NCBI RefSeq assembly: GCF_947494755.1 | Contig: NZ_CANLVZ010000004.1 | Location: 1-64,000, forward strand | Reading direction: 5' to 3' | Length of the DNA: 64,000 nt | Origin: an uncultured Tateyamaria sp. | GTDB lineage: Bacteria; Pseudomonadota; Alphaproteobacteria; Rhodobacterales; Rhodobacteraceae | In this document: in pieces, positions 11,101 through 21,694 of the stretch | Layout: each line of letters opens with the position of its first letter | Position numbering within the stretch: position 1 is the stretch's first letter | Notes under the pieces: generated by a model | Seen by the model: the letters and a program-made list of their open reading frames with translations, nothing else | Told to the model about the DNA's origin: nothing | The model's database searches: none | Program-made: the position numbers and the translations under genes

Positions 11101-12141
11101 ATGTCCTTTGTAAAACTCACGACCTCGACGCTTGCCATCACGGCTTTTACCGCCACTGCCGGGATCGCGCGCGATCAGGTCCAGATTGCCGGATCGTCGA
11201 CCGTGCTGCCTTATGCGTCCATCGTGGCCGAAGCCTTTGGCGAAAACTTCGACTTCCCGACGCCGGTCGTGGAATCGGGTGGCTCGTCCTCGGGCCTCAA
11301 GCGGTTCTGCGAAGGTGTGGGTGAAAACACCATCGACATCGCAAATGCCAGCCGCGCTATCCGCGAAAAAGAGATCGCCGCCTGCGCCGAAGCGGGTGTG
11401 ACCGACATCATCGAAGTGCGTATTGGCTATGACGGCATCGTGTTCGCCAGCCAGATCAACGGCCCCGCCTACACCGCTTTCCAGCCTGCCGACATCTTCA
11501 ACGCGCTTGGCTCGCAAGTGCTGGTTGATGGTGCAATCGTCGACAACCCGCACCAGCAATGGGCCGACTTCAACGGTGATCTGCCCGCCGAGGACATCGT
11601 CGCCTTCATCCCCGGCACCAAGCACGGCACACGTGAAGTGTTCGAGGACAAGGTGCTGCTTGAGGGCTGTGAAGCCACAGGGGCAATGGCTGCGATGATC
11701 GAAGCCGGCATGTCCGAAGATGACGCCGAAGATGCCTGCATCGACGTGCGCCAGGACGGCAAATCGGTCGATATCGACGGCGACTACACCGAAACCCTCG
11801 CCCGCATCGACGCCAACCCCAACGGCATCGGCATCTTCGGCCTGTCGTTCTACGAGAACAACACCGACAAACTGAAAGTGGCGACCATGGGCGGCGTGGC
11901 CCCCTCGACCGAGACGATCTCGACCGGGGAATACCCCGTCTCGCGCCCCTTGTTCTTCTACGTCAAGAAAGCGCATATCGGCGTGATCCCCGGCCTCAAG
12001 GAGTTCGCCTCGTTCTTCGTGGCTGACGAAGTGGCTGGCCCCGACGGCCCGCTGGCGGCCTATGGTCTGGTGTCCGATCCTGAATTGTCAGCGACCCAAG
12101 ACACCGTCGCCAACGAAGCGGTGATGAACGGCGGCAGCTAA
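11101..12141 (+). CDS. pstS: Phosphate ABC transporter substrate-binding protein
   Basis: VQIAGSSTVLPYASIVAEAFG, VVESGGSSSGLKRFC; position in pst operon. Confidence 0.95.
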   Translation: MSFVKLTTSTLAITAFTATAGIARDQVQIAGSSTVLPYASIVAEAFGENFDFPTPVVESGGSSSGLKRFCEGVGENTIDIANASRAIREKEIAACAEAGVTDIIEVRIGYDGIVFASQINGPAYTAFQPADIFNALGSQVLVDGAIVDNPHQQWADFNGDLPAEDIVAFIPGTKHGTREVFEDKVLLEGCEATGAMAAMIEAGMSEDDAEDACIDVRQDGKSVDIDGDYTETLARIDANPNGIGIFGLSFYENNTDKLKVATMGGVAPSTETISTGEYPVSRPLFFYVKKAHIGVIPGLKEFASFFVADEVAGPDGPLAAYGLVSDPELSATQDTVANEAVMNGGS

Positions 12142-12239
12142 GCGCCCCTTTACAAGACAGGGGAAGGCGGCATACGCCCTCCCCGAACTGCCCCATCTGC
12201 CGGGGTGTCCTGCCACTTTCCGTCTAAATCGGAGCCGAC

Positions 12240-13703
12240 ATGCCCTTTTCTTGGCTCGTTCTTATCATCCTTGCCATTGCGGGCGTAGGCTACGTCTTGG
12301 GGCGTCAGCGGGCGTTGACCAGCGCGGGTGGTGACAGCCGCGATTTGCATTCCTTGCCCAGCTACTACGGGGCCAACGTGGCGATGTGGGCGATTGTGCC
12401 CGCTGCCGCTTTGCTGGTCGTGTGGCTGCTGGCGCAGCCCTATATCGTGAATTCCCGTGTGCTGGCGACCTTGCCTGACACGGTCGTGTCGGATGGCGGG
12501 TCGGTCAGTCTGGTAATGAGTGACATTCGCCGCGTGGCGGACGGGCTTGATCTGGCGGTGCGCGACGGCGAGATGACCGGAGCGGAGGCCGCAGCCATCA
12601 CGAGCGATGTGCGCGAAAAATTGGGCGCGTTGGGCGTCGCGCTTGGCTCTGAAGTCAGCCCCGAAGTGCTCGAAGGCGCGCAAACCTACCGGACGTTGAA
12701 CGCCACCGGCAACCTCGCCATGAGCGTCCTTGCCCTGCTGATCGCAGCGGTTGGTGCGGCCTATGCGTTTCGCCAGTCCCATGCGCTGTTTCGGGCGCGC
12801 AATGTGGTGGAACGGGGCATTCTGGCGCTGCTGATGTTTGCCGCCTCTGTCGCGATCTTGACGACGGTGGGCATCGTTTTTGCCCTGCTGTTCAACACCA
12901 TCGAGTTCTTTAAGCTCTACCCCGCTGCCGATTTCTTTTTCGGGACCAACTGGGCTCCAAGTTTTTCCGGGCGCGGTGGCGCATCCGACCTTGGGGTGCT
13001 GCCGCTGCTTTGGGGCACATTCTACATCTCGATCATTGCCTTGATGGTGGCGGTGCCGGTCGGTCTGTTCTCGGCCATCTACCTATCGGAATACGCCTCA
13101 CCGCGCGTGCGCAGCATCGCCAAGCCGCTGATCGAGATCCTCGCGGGGATCCCTACAATCGTCTACGGGCTGTTTGCCTTGCTGACTGTGGGGCCGATCC
13201 TCGTGTCGATGTTCGGCCAGGACACGGTGGGCTGGATGTCGGGGGGCACAGCCGTAATGACCGCCGGGCTGGTCATGGGTATCATGTTGATCCCGTTTGT
13301 GTCCTCGCTATCAGATGACATCATCAACGCGGTGCCACAGGCGTTGCGTGATGGGTCCTATGGGCTTGGGGCCACACAATCCGAAACCATCCGCCAAGTC
13401 ATCCTGCCCGCCGCCTTGCCCGGCATCGTGGGGGCGATCCTGCTGGCCGCCAGCCGCGCCATCGGCGAGACGATGATCGTGGTGTTGGGGGCAGGGGCCG
13501 CGGCGCGCCTGTCGATGAATCCCTTTGATGCGATGACGACGATCACCGCCAAGATCGTGAGCCAGTTGACCGGGGACGCTGACTTTGCCTCGCCCGAGGC
13601 GCTGGTGGCCTTCGCGCTTGGCATGACGCTGTTCGTGCTGACGCTCGGGCTGAACGTCTTTGCCCTTTATATCGTGCGCAAGTATCGGGAGCAGTACGAC
13701 TGA
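12240..13703 (+). CDS. pstC: Phosphate ABC transporter permease PstC
   Basis: Multi-TM; EILAGIPTIVYGLFALLTVGP, permease loop LRDGSYGLGATQSETIRQVILPAALPGIVGA. Confidence 0.95.
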   Translation: MPFSWLVLIILAIAGVGYVLGRQRALTSAGGDSRDLHSLPSYYGANVAMWAIVPAAALLVVWLLAQPYIVNSRVLATLPDTVVSDGGSVSLVMSDIRRVADGLDLAVRDGEMTGAEAAAITSDVREKLGALGVALGSEVSPEVLEGAQTYRTLNATGNLAMSVLALLIAAVGAAYAFRQSHALFRARNVVERGILALLMFAASVAILTTVGIVFALLFNTIEFFKLYPAADFFFGTNWAPSFSGRGGASDLGVLPLLWGTFYISIIALMVAVPVGLFSAIYLSEYASPRVRSIAKPLIEILAGIPTIVYGLFALLTVGPILVSMFGQDTVGWMSGGTAVMTAGLVMGIMLIPFVSSLSDDIINAVPQALRDGSYGLGATQSETIRQVILPAALPGIVGAILLAASRAIGETMIVVLGAGAAARLSMNPFDAMTTITAKIVSQLTGDADFASPEALVAFALGMTLFVLTLGLNVFALYIVRKYREQYD

Positions 13704-15025
13704 TGACAGACGCAAGCATAGACAGCGGCGCGCCCCGGAAGGGCCTGACCGTCACCGACGCGCGCACCCGCAAACGCAATGCCGCCGAAAAGCGGTTCCG
13801 CGCCTATGGGATCGTCGCGATCAGCATTGGCCTCTTGTTCCTGCTGTTCCTCTTTGGCTCGATCCTGCGCTCGGGGCTGCCAGCGTTCACGCAGACGGTG
13901 GTGGACGTGGAGTTCACCCTCAGCCAGGCGGCCATCGACGAGGCCGAGAGCAAGATGCTCAAAACCAAGGCCTATGAGAATTTCTTTATCGCCGCGCTTG
14001 AGGGGCAGTTGACCGCGCGGGGCCTCGCGGTTGAATTCGACGCCAAGGCGATCGAGCGGCTGGTGGGCAAGCCGGGTGGGACGATCCGTGATTTCTTCAA
14101 GGAAAACCCGGACCGCATAGGCACGCCCGTCAGTTTCGAATTGGCCGCGTCCTCGCGGGTTGATGGGTACATGAACGGCCGGATCACGCGGGAGTCGCTG
14201 GTCGACAGCCGGTTCCTGATGGCGGCTGACCTTGATCTGGTGGACGCCCTCGAAGAGGCCGGGATCATCACGGGTGCGTTCAACTGGAATTTCATCACCG
14301 GCACGGATTCAGGCGTGGACAATCCGGGCGGTGCGGGCCTTGGGGCGTCGGTGATCGGCTCATTCTTTATGATGCTGGTGGTGCTGTTCCTGTCGCTGCC
14401 CATCGGGGTTGCCGCCTCGATCTACCTCGAGGAATTCGCACCCAAGAACCGCTGGACCGACCTGATCGAGGTCAACATCTCGAACCTTGCCGCCGTGCCG
14501 TCGATCGTGTTCGGTATTCTGGGTCTGGCCGTGTTCATCCAGTTCGCTGGTTTGCCCCAATCCGCGCCGCTGGTCGGGGGGCTTGTGCTGACGCTGATGA
14601 CGCTGCCCACGATCATCATCTCGACACGCGCCTCACTGAACGCGGTGCCCCAGTCGATCCGCGACGCGGCGCTTGGGGTCGGGGCGTCCAAGATGCAGTC
14701 GGTGTTCCACCATGTGCTGCCGCTAGCCATGCCGGGCATTTTGACCGGCACCATCATCGGGCTGGCGCAGGCGCTTGGCGAAACGGCCCCACTCTTGCTG
14801 ATCGGCATGGTCGGCTTTGTGGCGCGCGAGTATCCCGAAGGGTTTCTGGCCGGGTTCACCGACGCCAACTCGGCCATGCCCGCCCAGATCTACACCTGGG
14901 CCAGCCGCGCCGATCCGGGGTTTTACGAGAAGGCCTGGGGTGGCATCATCATCCTGCTGGCCTTCCTGATTACGATGAACACCATCGCCGTGATCCTGCG
15001 GCGGCGCTTTGAACGCCGCTGGTAG
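13703..15025 (+). CDS. pstA: Phosphate ABC transporter permease PstA
   Basis: [51 protein letters not shown]; overlaps pstC stop. Confidence 0.95.
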   Translation: MTDASIDSGAPRKGLTVTDARTRKRNAAEKRFRAYGIVAISIGLLFLLFLFGSILRSGLPAFTQTVVDVEFTLSQAAIDEAESKMLKTKAYENFFIAALEGQLTARGLAVEFDAKAIERLVGKPGGTIRDFFKENPDRIGTPVSFELAASSRVDGYMNGRITRESLVDSRFLMAADLDLVDALEEAGIITGAFNWNFITGTDSGVDNPGGAGLGASVIGSFFMMLVVLFLSLPIGVAASIYLEEFAPKNRWTDLIEVNISNLAAVPSIVFGILGLAVFIQFAGLPQSAPLVGGLVLTLMTLPTIIISTRASLNAVPQSIRDAALGVGASKMQSVFHHVLPLAMPGILTGTIIGLAQALGETAPLLLIGMVGFVAREYPEGFLAGFTDANSAMPAQIYTWASRADPGFYEKAWGGIIILLAFLITMNTIAVILRRRFERRW

Positions 15026-15036
15026 GGGTCACGTCG

Positions 15037-15834
15037 ATGAATGATATGAGAATTTTGGAGAGAGACGTGGAGACAAACGAGGTCAAGATCGCGGCCAAGA
15101 ACGTACAGGTCTTTTATGGCGACAACCACGCCATCAAGGATGTGAACGTCGATATCGAAGACAAGACCGTGACCGCGTTCATCGGCCCCTCGGGGTGTGG
15201 CAAGTCCACTTTCTTGCGCTGTATCAATAGGATGAACGACACAATTGACGTATGTCGCGTGCAAGGCGACATTCTGATTGATGGCGAGGACATCTACGAT
15301 CCCAAGGTCGACCCCGTCCAGCTGCGCGCAAAGGTCGGCATGGTGTTTCAAAAGCCCAACCCGTTCCCCAAGTCGATCTATGACAATGTGGCCTACGGGC
15401 CGCGCATCCATGGCTTGTCGAAGAACAAGGGCGATCTTGATGATATCGTTGAGAAATCCCTGCGCCGTGCAGCCATCTGGGATGAAGTCAAGGACCGGTT
15501 GAACGCCCCCGGCACAGGCCTGTCCGGCGGGCAGCAGCAGCGTTTGTGCATCGCGCGCGCTGTGGCCACCGAACCCGAAGTGCTGTTGATGGACGAACCC
15601 TGCTCGGCGCTCGATCCGATCGCCACGGCGCAAGTCGAGGAATTGATTGATGAATTGCGCACCAACTATTCGGTGGTGATCGTCACCCACTCCATGCAGC
15701 AGGCCGCGCGCGTCAGTCAGAAAACCGCGTTTTTCCACCTCGGCAACCTCGTGGAATACGGCGAGACCGGCCAGATCTTTACCAATCCGGTCGATCCGCG
15801 CACCGAAAGCTACATCACCGGCCGTATCGGCTAA
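15037..15834 (+). CDS. pstB: Phosphate ABC transporter ATP-binding protein
   Basis: Walker [40 protein letters not shown]. Confidence 0.97.
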   Translation: MNDMRILERDVETNEVKIAAKNVQVFYGDNHAIKDVNVDIEDKTVTAFIGPSGCGKSTFLRCINRMNDTIDVCRVQGDILIDGEDIYDPKVDPVQLRAKVGMVFQKPNPFPKSIYDNVAYGPRIHGLSKNKGDLDDIVEKSLRRAAIWDEVKDRLNAPGTGLSGGQQQRLCIARAVATEPEVLLMDEPCSALDPIATAQVEELIDELRTNYSVVIVTHSMQQAARVSQKTAFFHLGNLVEYGETGQIFTNPVDPRTESYITGRIG

Positions 15835-15846
15835 GGAGAGCACGCT

Positions 15847-16548
15847 ATGAACGATCTACATATTGCATCCGCCTTTGACCGCGATCTCGAGGCGATTCAG
15901 GCCCAGATCATGAAAATGGGCGGGCTGGTCGAAAACGCAATTCTAGAGGCCGCGATCAGCCTCGAGAGCCGCGACGAGGAACGCGCCGAGACGGTGCGCA
16001 AAGCCGATAAGTCCATCGACGCGCTCGAGGAAACCATCAACGAAGAGGCCGCGCGCGTCATCGCCCTGCGCGCGCCCACGGCGATTGATCTGCGCCTGGT
16101 CCTGTCAGTGATGAAGGTGAGCGCCAACCTGGAACGTATTGGCGACTATGCAAAAAACATGGCCAAGCGCACCGGTGTCCTGTCCCAGATGGCCCCTGTA
16201 AACGACAGCGCCGCCGCGCTGCGCCGCATGTCCAAAGAGGTCAACCGGATGCTCAAGGACGCGCTGGATGCCTACGTGGCGCGGGATGCGGAACTGGCGC
16301 AGGACGTCATCGACCGCGACGCCGAGGTGGATCAGATGTACAATGCCCTGTTCCGCGAATTCCTCACCTTCATGATGGAGGACCCGCGCAACATCACCGC
16401 CTGCATGCACCTCCATTTCATCGCCAAAAACGTCGAACGCATGGGCGACCACGTGACCTCGATCGCTGAACAGGTCGTCTATCTGGTCACGGGCACGATA
16501 CCGGATGATCCGCGCCAGAAGGCCGACAAAACCTCGCTGCCCGTTTAG
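15847..16548 (+). CDS. phoU: Phosphate signalling complex protein PhoU
   Basis: FDRDLEAIQAQIMKMGGLVENAI, NLERIGDYAKNMAKR, HFIAKNVERMGDHVTSIAE. Confidence 0.96.
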   Translation: MNDLHIASAFDRDLEAIQAQIMKMGGLVENAILEAAISLESRDEERAETVRKADKSIDALEETINEEAARVIALRAPTAIDLRLVLSVMKVSANLERIGDYAKNMAKRTGVLSQMAPVNDSAAALRRMSKEVNRMLKDALDAYVARDAELAQDVIDRDAEVDQMYNALFREFLTFMMEDPRNITACMHLHFIAKNVERMGDHVTSIAEQVVYLVTGTIPDDPRQKADKTSLPV

Positions 16549-16560
16549 GAGAGCACGCCC

Positions 16561-17250
16561 ATGTCCGCCGATCAGCCCCGCGTTCTGGTTGTCGAAGACG
16601 AGCCTGCACAGCGCGAAGTGCTGGCCTATAACCTCGAGGCCGAAGGCTTTGCCGTCAGCCGCGCCCAGAATGGCGAAGAGGCGCTGTTGCTGGTGGACGA
16701 GGACATGCCTGACATCATCGTGCTGGACTGGATGATGCCGAACCTGTCGGGCATCGAAGTGTGCCGGCGTCTGAAAATAAGGCCCGAGACGCGGTCCATC
16801 CCGATCATCATGCTCTCGGCCCGGTCTGAAGAGGTGGACAAGGTGCGCGGGCTGGAAACAGGGGCGGATGACTATGTGGTCAAACCCTATTCGGTGATCG
16901 AACTGATGGCGCGCGTGCGCAGCCAGTTGCGCCGTGTGCGCCCCTCGACCGTGGGGCAGCGGCTGGAATATGATGACATCGTTCTGGATGCCGAAAGCCA
17001 CAAGGTCACGCGCGGGCCGAAAGAGCTGAAACTCGGCCCAACGGAATTCCGCCTGCTCAGCACCTTCATGGAAAAACCTGGCCGGGTCTGGAGCCGCGAG
17101 CAACTGCTCGACCGGGTCTGGGGGCGCGACATCTATGTGGATTCGCGCACCGTCGACGTCCATATCGGGCGGCTGCGCAAGGCGCTGACCCATTACGGGG
17201 GCCGCGATCCGGTGCGCACAGTGCGCGGCGCGGGATACGCGTTGGGCTAA
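16561..17250 (+). CDS. phoB: Phosphate regulon response regulator
   Basis: Receiver domain plus OmpR-type winged helix (LGPTEFRLLSTFMEKPGRVWSREQLLDRVWG). Confidence 0.95.
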   Translation: MSADQPRVLVVEDEPAQREVLAYNLEAEGFAVSRAQNGEEALLLVDEDMPDIIVLDWMMPNLSGIEVCRRLKIRPETRSIPIIMLSARSEEVDKVRGLETGADDYVVKPYSVIELMARVRSQLRRVRPSTVGQRLEYDDIVLDAESHKVTRGPKELKLGPTEFRLLSTFMEKPGRVWSREQLLDRVWGRDIYVDSRTVDVHIGRLRKALTHYGGRDPVRTVRGAGYALG

Positions 17251-17421
17251 GGCCCCGCGCGCCCATTTCGGCCTCAAAACGCATTTTTGAAATCAGCATT
17301 ATGCGAAAGACTAGCGAAACCGCTGATACTGCTGTATAAACCTGTGCATTAGCACTGATATTTTTTACGACTGAAGACCTTTTTCACGACAAAGACGGCG
17401 ATTGGCCAGAAGGACATTTCC

Positions 17422-18756
17422 ATGAAAATTGCGGTAATCGGCACGGGCTATGTGGGCCTTGTGTCGGGTGTTTGTTTCTCCGATTTTGGACACACGGTCA
17501 CTTGCGTCGATAAGGACGCGACCAAGATCGACACGCTTTTGCGTGGCGAGGTGCCGATCTATGAACCCGGGCTCGAGGCGCTGATGGTGCGCAACGTCGA
17601 GGGCGGGCGGCTCAGCTTTACCACCGACCTTGCCAGCGCGATTGACGGTGCCGAAGCGGTGTTTATCGCCGTGGGCACACCCACCCGGCGCGGCGATGGA
17701 CATGCAGACCTCACCTATGTGATGGCCGCCGCCGAAGAGATCGCAAGGCTCGCCCAGAACTATGTGGTGATCGTGACCAAATCCACCGTGCCCGTCGGCA
17801 CCAACCGGCGCGTGGCAGAGGTGGTGCGTGCCGCCAACCCGTCACTCGATTTCGATGTGGCCAGCAACCCTGAATTTCTGCGCGAAGGGGCCGCCATTGA
17901 CGACTTCATGAAGCCCGACCGCGTTGTGGTCGGGGTGCAGTCCGAGCGCGCCGCCGATGTCATGGCCGAGATCTACCGCCCTCTTTACCTGCGCGACTTC
18001 CCCATCGTGACCACCGATCTCGAAAGTGCGGAGATGATCAAATACGCCGCCAACGCGTTTCTGGCGACCAAGATCACCTTCATCAACGAAATCGCGATGC
18101 TGTGCGAACGCACCGGTGCCGACATCAAGCAAGTCTCGCAAGGGATGGGGCTGGATGGGCGGATCGGTAACAAGTTCCTGCATGCCGGGCCGGGCTATGG
18201 CGGGTCCTGCTTTCCCAAGGACACCCGCGCACTGGCCCGCATCGGTCAGGAACATGCCGTGCCGATGCAGATCACCGAGACGGTCATCAAGGTCAATGAA
18301 GAGATCAAGCGGCGCATGATCGACAAGATCTTTGCGCTCTGCGCGGATCGTCTGGCGGGCAAGACGGTGGCCGTTCTGGGCGTCACCTTCAAACCCAACA
18401 CCGATGACATGCGCGACGCTCCGTCGCTGACCATCGTGCCCGCCCTCATCGGGGCAGGGGCCAAGGTTCGCGTGACCGACCCGCAAGGGCGACATGAGGG
18501 CGAAGGCTTGCTGCCCGGTGTCACTTGGGTCGAGGATGCCTATGAGGCTTGCGAGAACGCCGATCTGGTTGTCACGCTGACTGAATGGAACGAGTTTCGC
18601 GCGCTCGACCTCAAGCGCCTCGCGGGCAGCATGGCCACACCCCATATGGCGGACCTGCGCAATATCTACGCCGCACAAGACGCGGAAAAGGCGGGCTTTG
18701 CAGCCTATGACAGCATCGGGCGTACCGCCTGGCAGAAAGAGGAGGCCGTACAATGA
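17422..18756 (+). CDS. UDP-glucose 6-dehydrogenase
   Basis: MKIAVIGTGYVGLVSGVCFSDFGH, GPGYGGSCFPKDTRAL. Confidence 0.95.
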   Translation: MKIAVIGTGYVGLVSGVCFSDFGHTVTCVDKDATKIDTLLRGEVPIYEPGLEALMVRNVEGGRLSFTTDLASAIDGAEAVFIAVGTPTRRGDGHADLTYVMAAAEEIARLAQNYVVIVTKSTVPVGTNRRVAEVVRAANPSLDFDVASNPEFLREGAAIDDFMKPDRVVVGVQSERAADVMAEIYRPLYLRDFPIVTTDLESAEMIKYAANAFLATKITFINEIAMLCERTGADIKQVSQGMGLDGRIGNKFLHAGPGYGGSCFPKDTRALARIGQEHAVPMQITETVIKVNEEIKRRMIDKIFALCADRLAGKTVAVLGVTFKPNTDDMRDAPSLTIVPALIGAGAKVRVTDPQGRHEGEGLLPGVTWVEDAYEACENADLVVTLTEWNEFRALDLKRLAGSMATPHMADLRNIYAAQDAEKAGFAAYDSIGRTAWQKEEAVQ

Positions 18757-19754
18757 CCAAAGTTCTCGTGACGGGATCGGCGGGGTTCATCGGCTATCAT
18801 CTGTGCAAGCGACTGCTCGGCGATGGGTGCGAGGTGGTGGGGTTTGATGCGCTGACCGACTACTATGATGTGACGCTCAAGGAACGGCGCCAGCAGATGT
18901 TACTGCAATCGCCGCAGTTTCGCGTTGTGAACGAACGCCTCGAGACCGATGGCGCGCTGCACGATCTGGTCGCGGCCGAGAAACCGGACGTGATTGTCCA
19001 TCTCGCCGCGCAAGCCGGGGTGCGTTATTCCATCGACAACCCGCGATCCTATGTGGATGCCAATATCATCGGCACATACAACCTGCTCGAGGCGGTGCGC
19101 GCCACACCTTGTACGCATCTGCTGATGGCCTCGACCTCGTCCATCTACGGGGCCAATGCCGACATGCCTTATGCCGAAACGCACAAGGCCGACGCGCAGA
19201 TGTCGTTCTATGCGGCCACGAAAAAGGCGAATGAGGCGATGGCCCATTCCTATGCGCATCTTTATCACATGCCAGTCACGATGTTCCGCTTCTTTACGGT
19301 CTATGGACCGTGGGGGCGCCCGGATATGGCGCTGTTCAAATTCACCCGCGCGATCCTCGAAGGATCACCCATCGACGTCTACAATCACGGCGATATGGAG
19401 CGGGACTTTACCTATGTCACCGATCTGGTGAATGCGATCCGCCTGTTGATGGATGTCCCGCCCGAACGCGACGCGCCCGTGGGCGAGGCGGACAGCCTGT
19501 CGCCGGTGGCTCCGTACCGCATTGTGAACATAGGAAACGGGGCACCGGTGCGCCTGCTCGATTTCATCGAGGCGATCGAGACCTCACTGGGGCGCAAAGC
19601 CACCAAAAACATGATGGACATGCAGCCCGGCGACGTGCCCGCGACCTGGGCGGACGAGACGCTCTTGTCTGACCTGACGGGCTACACGCCGCAAACATCG
19701 GTGCCCGATGGGGTTGCTGCCTTTGTGGAGTGGTACAGGGATTATTATTCCTGA
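18753..19754 (+). CDS. NAD-dependent epimerase, probably UDP-glucuronate 4-epimerase
   Basis: VTGSAGFIGYHLCKRLL, YxxxK in SFYAATKKANE, RFFTVYGPWGRPDMALFKFT; coupled to UDP-glucose dehydrogenase. Confidence 0.9.
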   Translation: MTKVLVTGSAGFIGYHLCKRLLGDGCEVVGFDALTDYYDVTLKERRQQMLLQSPQFRVVNERLETDGALHDLVAAEKPDVIVHLAAQAGVRYSIDNPRSYVDANIIGTYNLLEAVRATPCTHLLMASTSSIYGANADMPYAETHKADAQMSFYAATKKANEAMAHSYAHLYHMPVTMFRFFTVYGPWGRPDMALFKFTRAILEGSPIDVYNHGDMERDFTYVTDLVNAIRLLMDVPPERDAPVGEADSLSPVAPYRIVNIGNGAPVRLLDFIEAIETSLGRKATKNMMDMQPGDVPATWADETLLSDLTGYTPQTSVPDGVAAFVEWYRDYYS

Positions 19755-19776
19755 ACCGCACCTTACGGGTTTTAAT

Positions 19777-20964
19777 TCAAGCAGACGACGCCACAGGGCT
19801 GCGCCGCTCGGCCATCCGCCCGATCCGTGCGACGGTCTGTGCCAGATCGGCAATCTCGTCCCGCGACCAGCTTGGGTCGATCAAAAAGGCAAGGCTGGTC
19901 TCCCCAAGCGATTGCGCGACCGGCAGCGGTGCGGAGGGGCCGATGCCACGGGCGCGGAACATCTCTTCGCGGTAGATTTCGGAACAACTGCCCGAAAAGG
20001 CGGGAAAGCCTGCGTCGGAGATTTCGGCAAGAATGCGGTCGCGTGACCAGCCGGTGGCAAGGGCCGACGGTTCGACAAACGCGTAATAGCGATACCACGC
20101 ATGGGTGATGCCATCAGGCGGGGTCACGACGCGGAAGGCGCTGCACCCCGACAGCGTCTCGGTCAGAACGGCAGCATGGGCGGTGCGGATCGCGCGCCAG
20201 TCGTTCAAGCGTTCAAGCTGGACACGGCCAATAGCCGCCGACATGCCGGTCATGCGCAGGTTGGTGCCGGGTTCCCCCCGATGCAGCCAGCGAAAGCCGG
20301 GAGGGTGGTCGTCGGCATGGACCACCGCATAGCTTTTGCCGTGATCCTTGAAGCTCCACGCGCGGTCCCACAATTGCGGATCCTCGGTCAGCAACATGCC
20401 CCCTTCGCCGCCCGTGGTCATGATCTTGTCCTGACAGAAGGAAAACGAGCCGAACGTGCCAAAGGTGCCCACATGGCGCGCACCGATCATCGCGCCATGG
20501 GCCTGGGCGCAATCCTCGATCACCCACAGCCCGTGGGCCTCGGCCAGCGCCATGATCTCGACCATGTCGCAGGGCCAGCCCGCAAGGTGTACCGGGATGA
20601 TCCCGCGCGTGCGCGGCGTGATCAGCGGGGCAATGGTTTCAGGCGTGATGTTCTGCGTGTCGGGGTCGATATCGGCAAAGACGGGCACGCCGCCTGCCAG
20701 CATCACACACGCCGCCGAGGCGACAAAGCTGCGGGGCGTCACGATCACCTCGTCGCCGGGTTCAAGGTCGAGCGCCCGCAGGGCCGTATCCAGCGTCACC
20801 GATCCGTTCGCCATCGCGATGGCAAAGGAGGCCCCGGTATAGGCGCAATAGGCATCCTCGAAGGCGGTCACGTCAAAGCCGGTCCAGGCGTTGACCTTGC
20901 CGGATTTCAGCACCGCCGTGACGGCAGCGATCTGATCATCATCATATATGGGCCAGCGAGACAT
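19777..20964 (-). CDS. DegT/DnrJ/EryC1/StrS aminotransferase
   Basis: Catalytic Lys in FSFCQDKIMTTGGEGGML; AHGLWVIEDCAQAHGA. Confidence 0.93.
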   Translation of the reverse strand: MSRWPIYDDDQIAAVTAVLKSGKVNAWTGFDVTAFEDAYCAYTGASFAIAMANGSVTLDTALRALDLEPGDEVIVTPRSFVASAACVMLAGGVPVFADIDPDTQNITPETIAPLITPRTRGIIPVHLAGWPCDMVEIMALAEAHGLWVIEDCAQAHGAMIGARHVGTFGTFGSFSFCQDKIMTTGGEGGMLLTEDPQLWDRAWSFKDHGKSYAVVHADDHPPGFRWLHRGEPGTNLRMTGMSAAIGRVQLERLNDWRAIRTAHAAVLTETLSGCSAFRVVTPPDGITHAWYRYYAFVEPSALATGWSRDRILAEISDAGFPAFSGSCSEIYREEMFRARGIGPSAPLPVAQSLGETSLAFLIDPSWSRDEIADLAQTVARIGRMAERRSPVASSA

Positions 20965-20986
20965 GGGCATTCTCCGGTTTCAGGGG

Positions 20987-21694
20987 TCAAAGGACGGCGC
21001 GGACAAGGACAAAGCCCTCGGCGGCCGCGCGGTGGACGGTGGCACCACGCAGGGTGGCAAGGGCGCGCAGGCTCTCGATCGAGCGTTCGTGCGGCGCCGC
21101 GCGCACCTGACTGGCAAAGCAGGCAAAGGCGGCCAGCTTGTCCTCAAGCGTGTCGGTGATATCGATAAAGACGTTCGGCACGAAAGGGGGCGTGAGGTAA
21201 GGCGCGTTCCAGTTCGTTTCGGACAGGGTTTCGTAGGCCAGGATCGTGGTGGGATAGCGCGCCTGGTGCGGCCGGCTTGCCACCAGCGTCGACAGGAACG
21301 TCAACTGGTGATCCATGTGGATGTCGCCGGGGTGGGGGGCAAAGACCGTGTGCGGGTCCATCGTCCGGATCAGATCGCCAAGGCCCGCATTCAGTGCACC
21401 ATGGGGATGTTCGGCCAGCTCGGCTGCCGGGAAATCCAGCCAGTGGGTCTGGGCAATACCGAGTTGGCCGTGCGCCGCTGCGGCCTCGGCCCGGACTGTC
21501 GCGATTTGTGCCGCGTCAAAGCGGGGCGGCTGGCCGCTGGTCACAACCGCAACATGTACATTGTGTCCCGCACGGGCGAGACGTGCCATGGTGCCACCCA
21601 CGCCCAGGATTTCGTCATCAGGATGCGGCGCAACCACCAGAACGGGGCACCCGTCCGGGTCGGGTTGGCCAAACAGGTCGGGCAGGGCGCTCAT
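20987..21694 (-). CDS. PIG-L family deacetylase
   Basis: VVAPHPDDEILGVGGTMARLA, FAPHPGDIHMDHQLTF. Confidence 0.93.
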   Translation of the reverse strand: MSALPDLFGQPDPDGCPVLVVAPHPDDEILGVGGTMARLARAGHNVHVAVVTSGQPPRFDAAQIATVRAEAAAAHGQLGIAQTHWLDFPAAELAEHPHGALNAGLGDLIRTMDPHTVFAPHPGDIHMDHQLTFLSTLVASRPHQARYPTTILAYETLSETNWNAPYLTPPFVPNVFIDITDTLEDKLAAFACFASQVRAAPHERSIESLRALATLRGATVHRAAAEGFVLVRAVL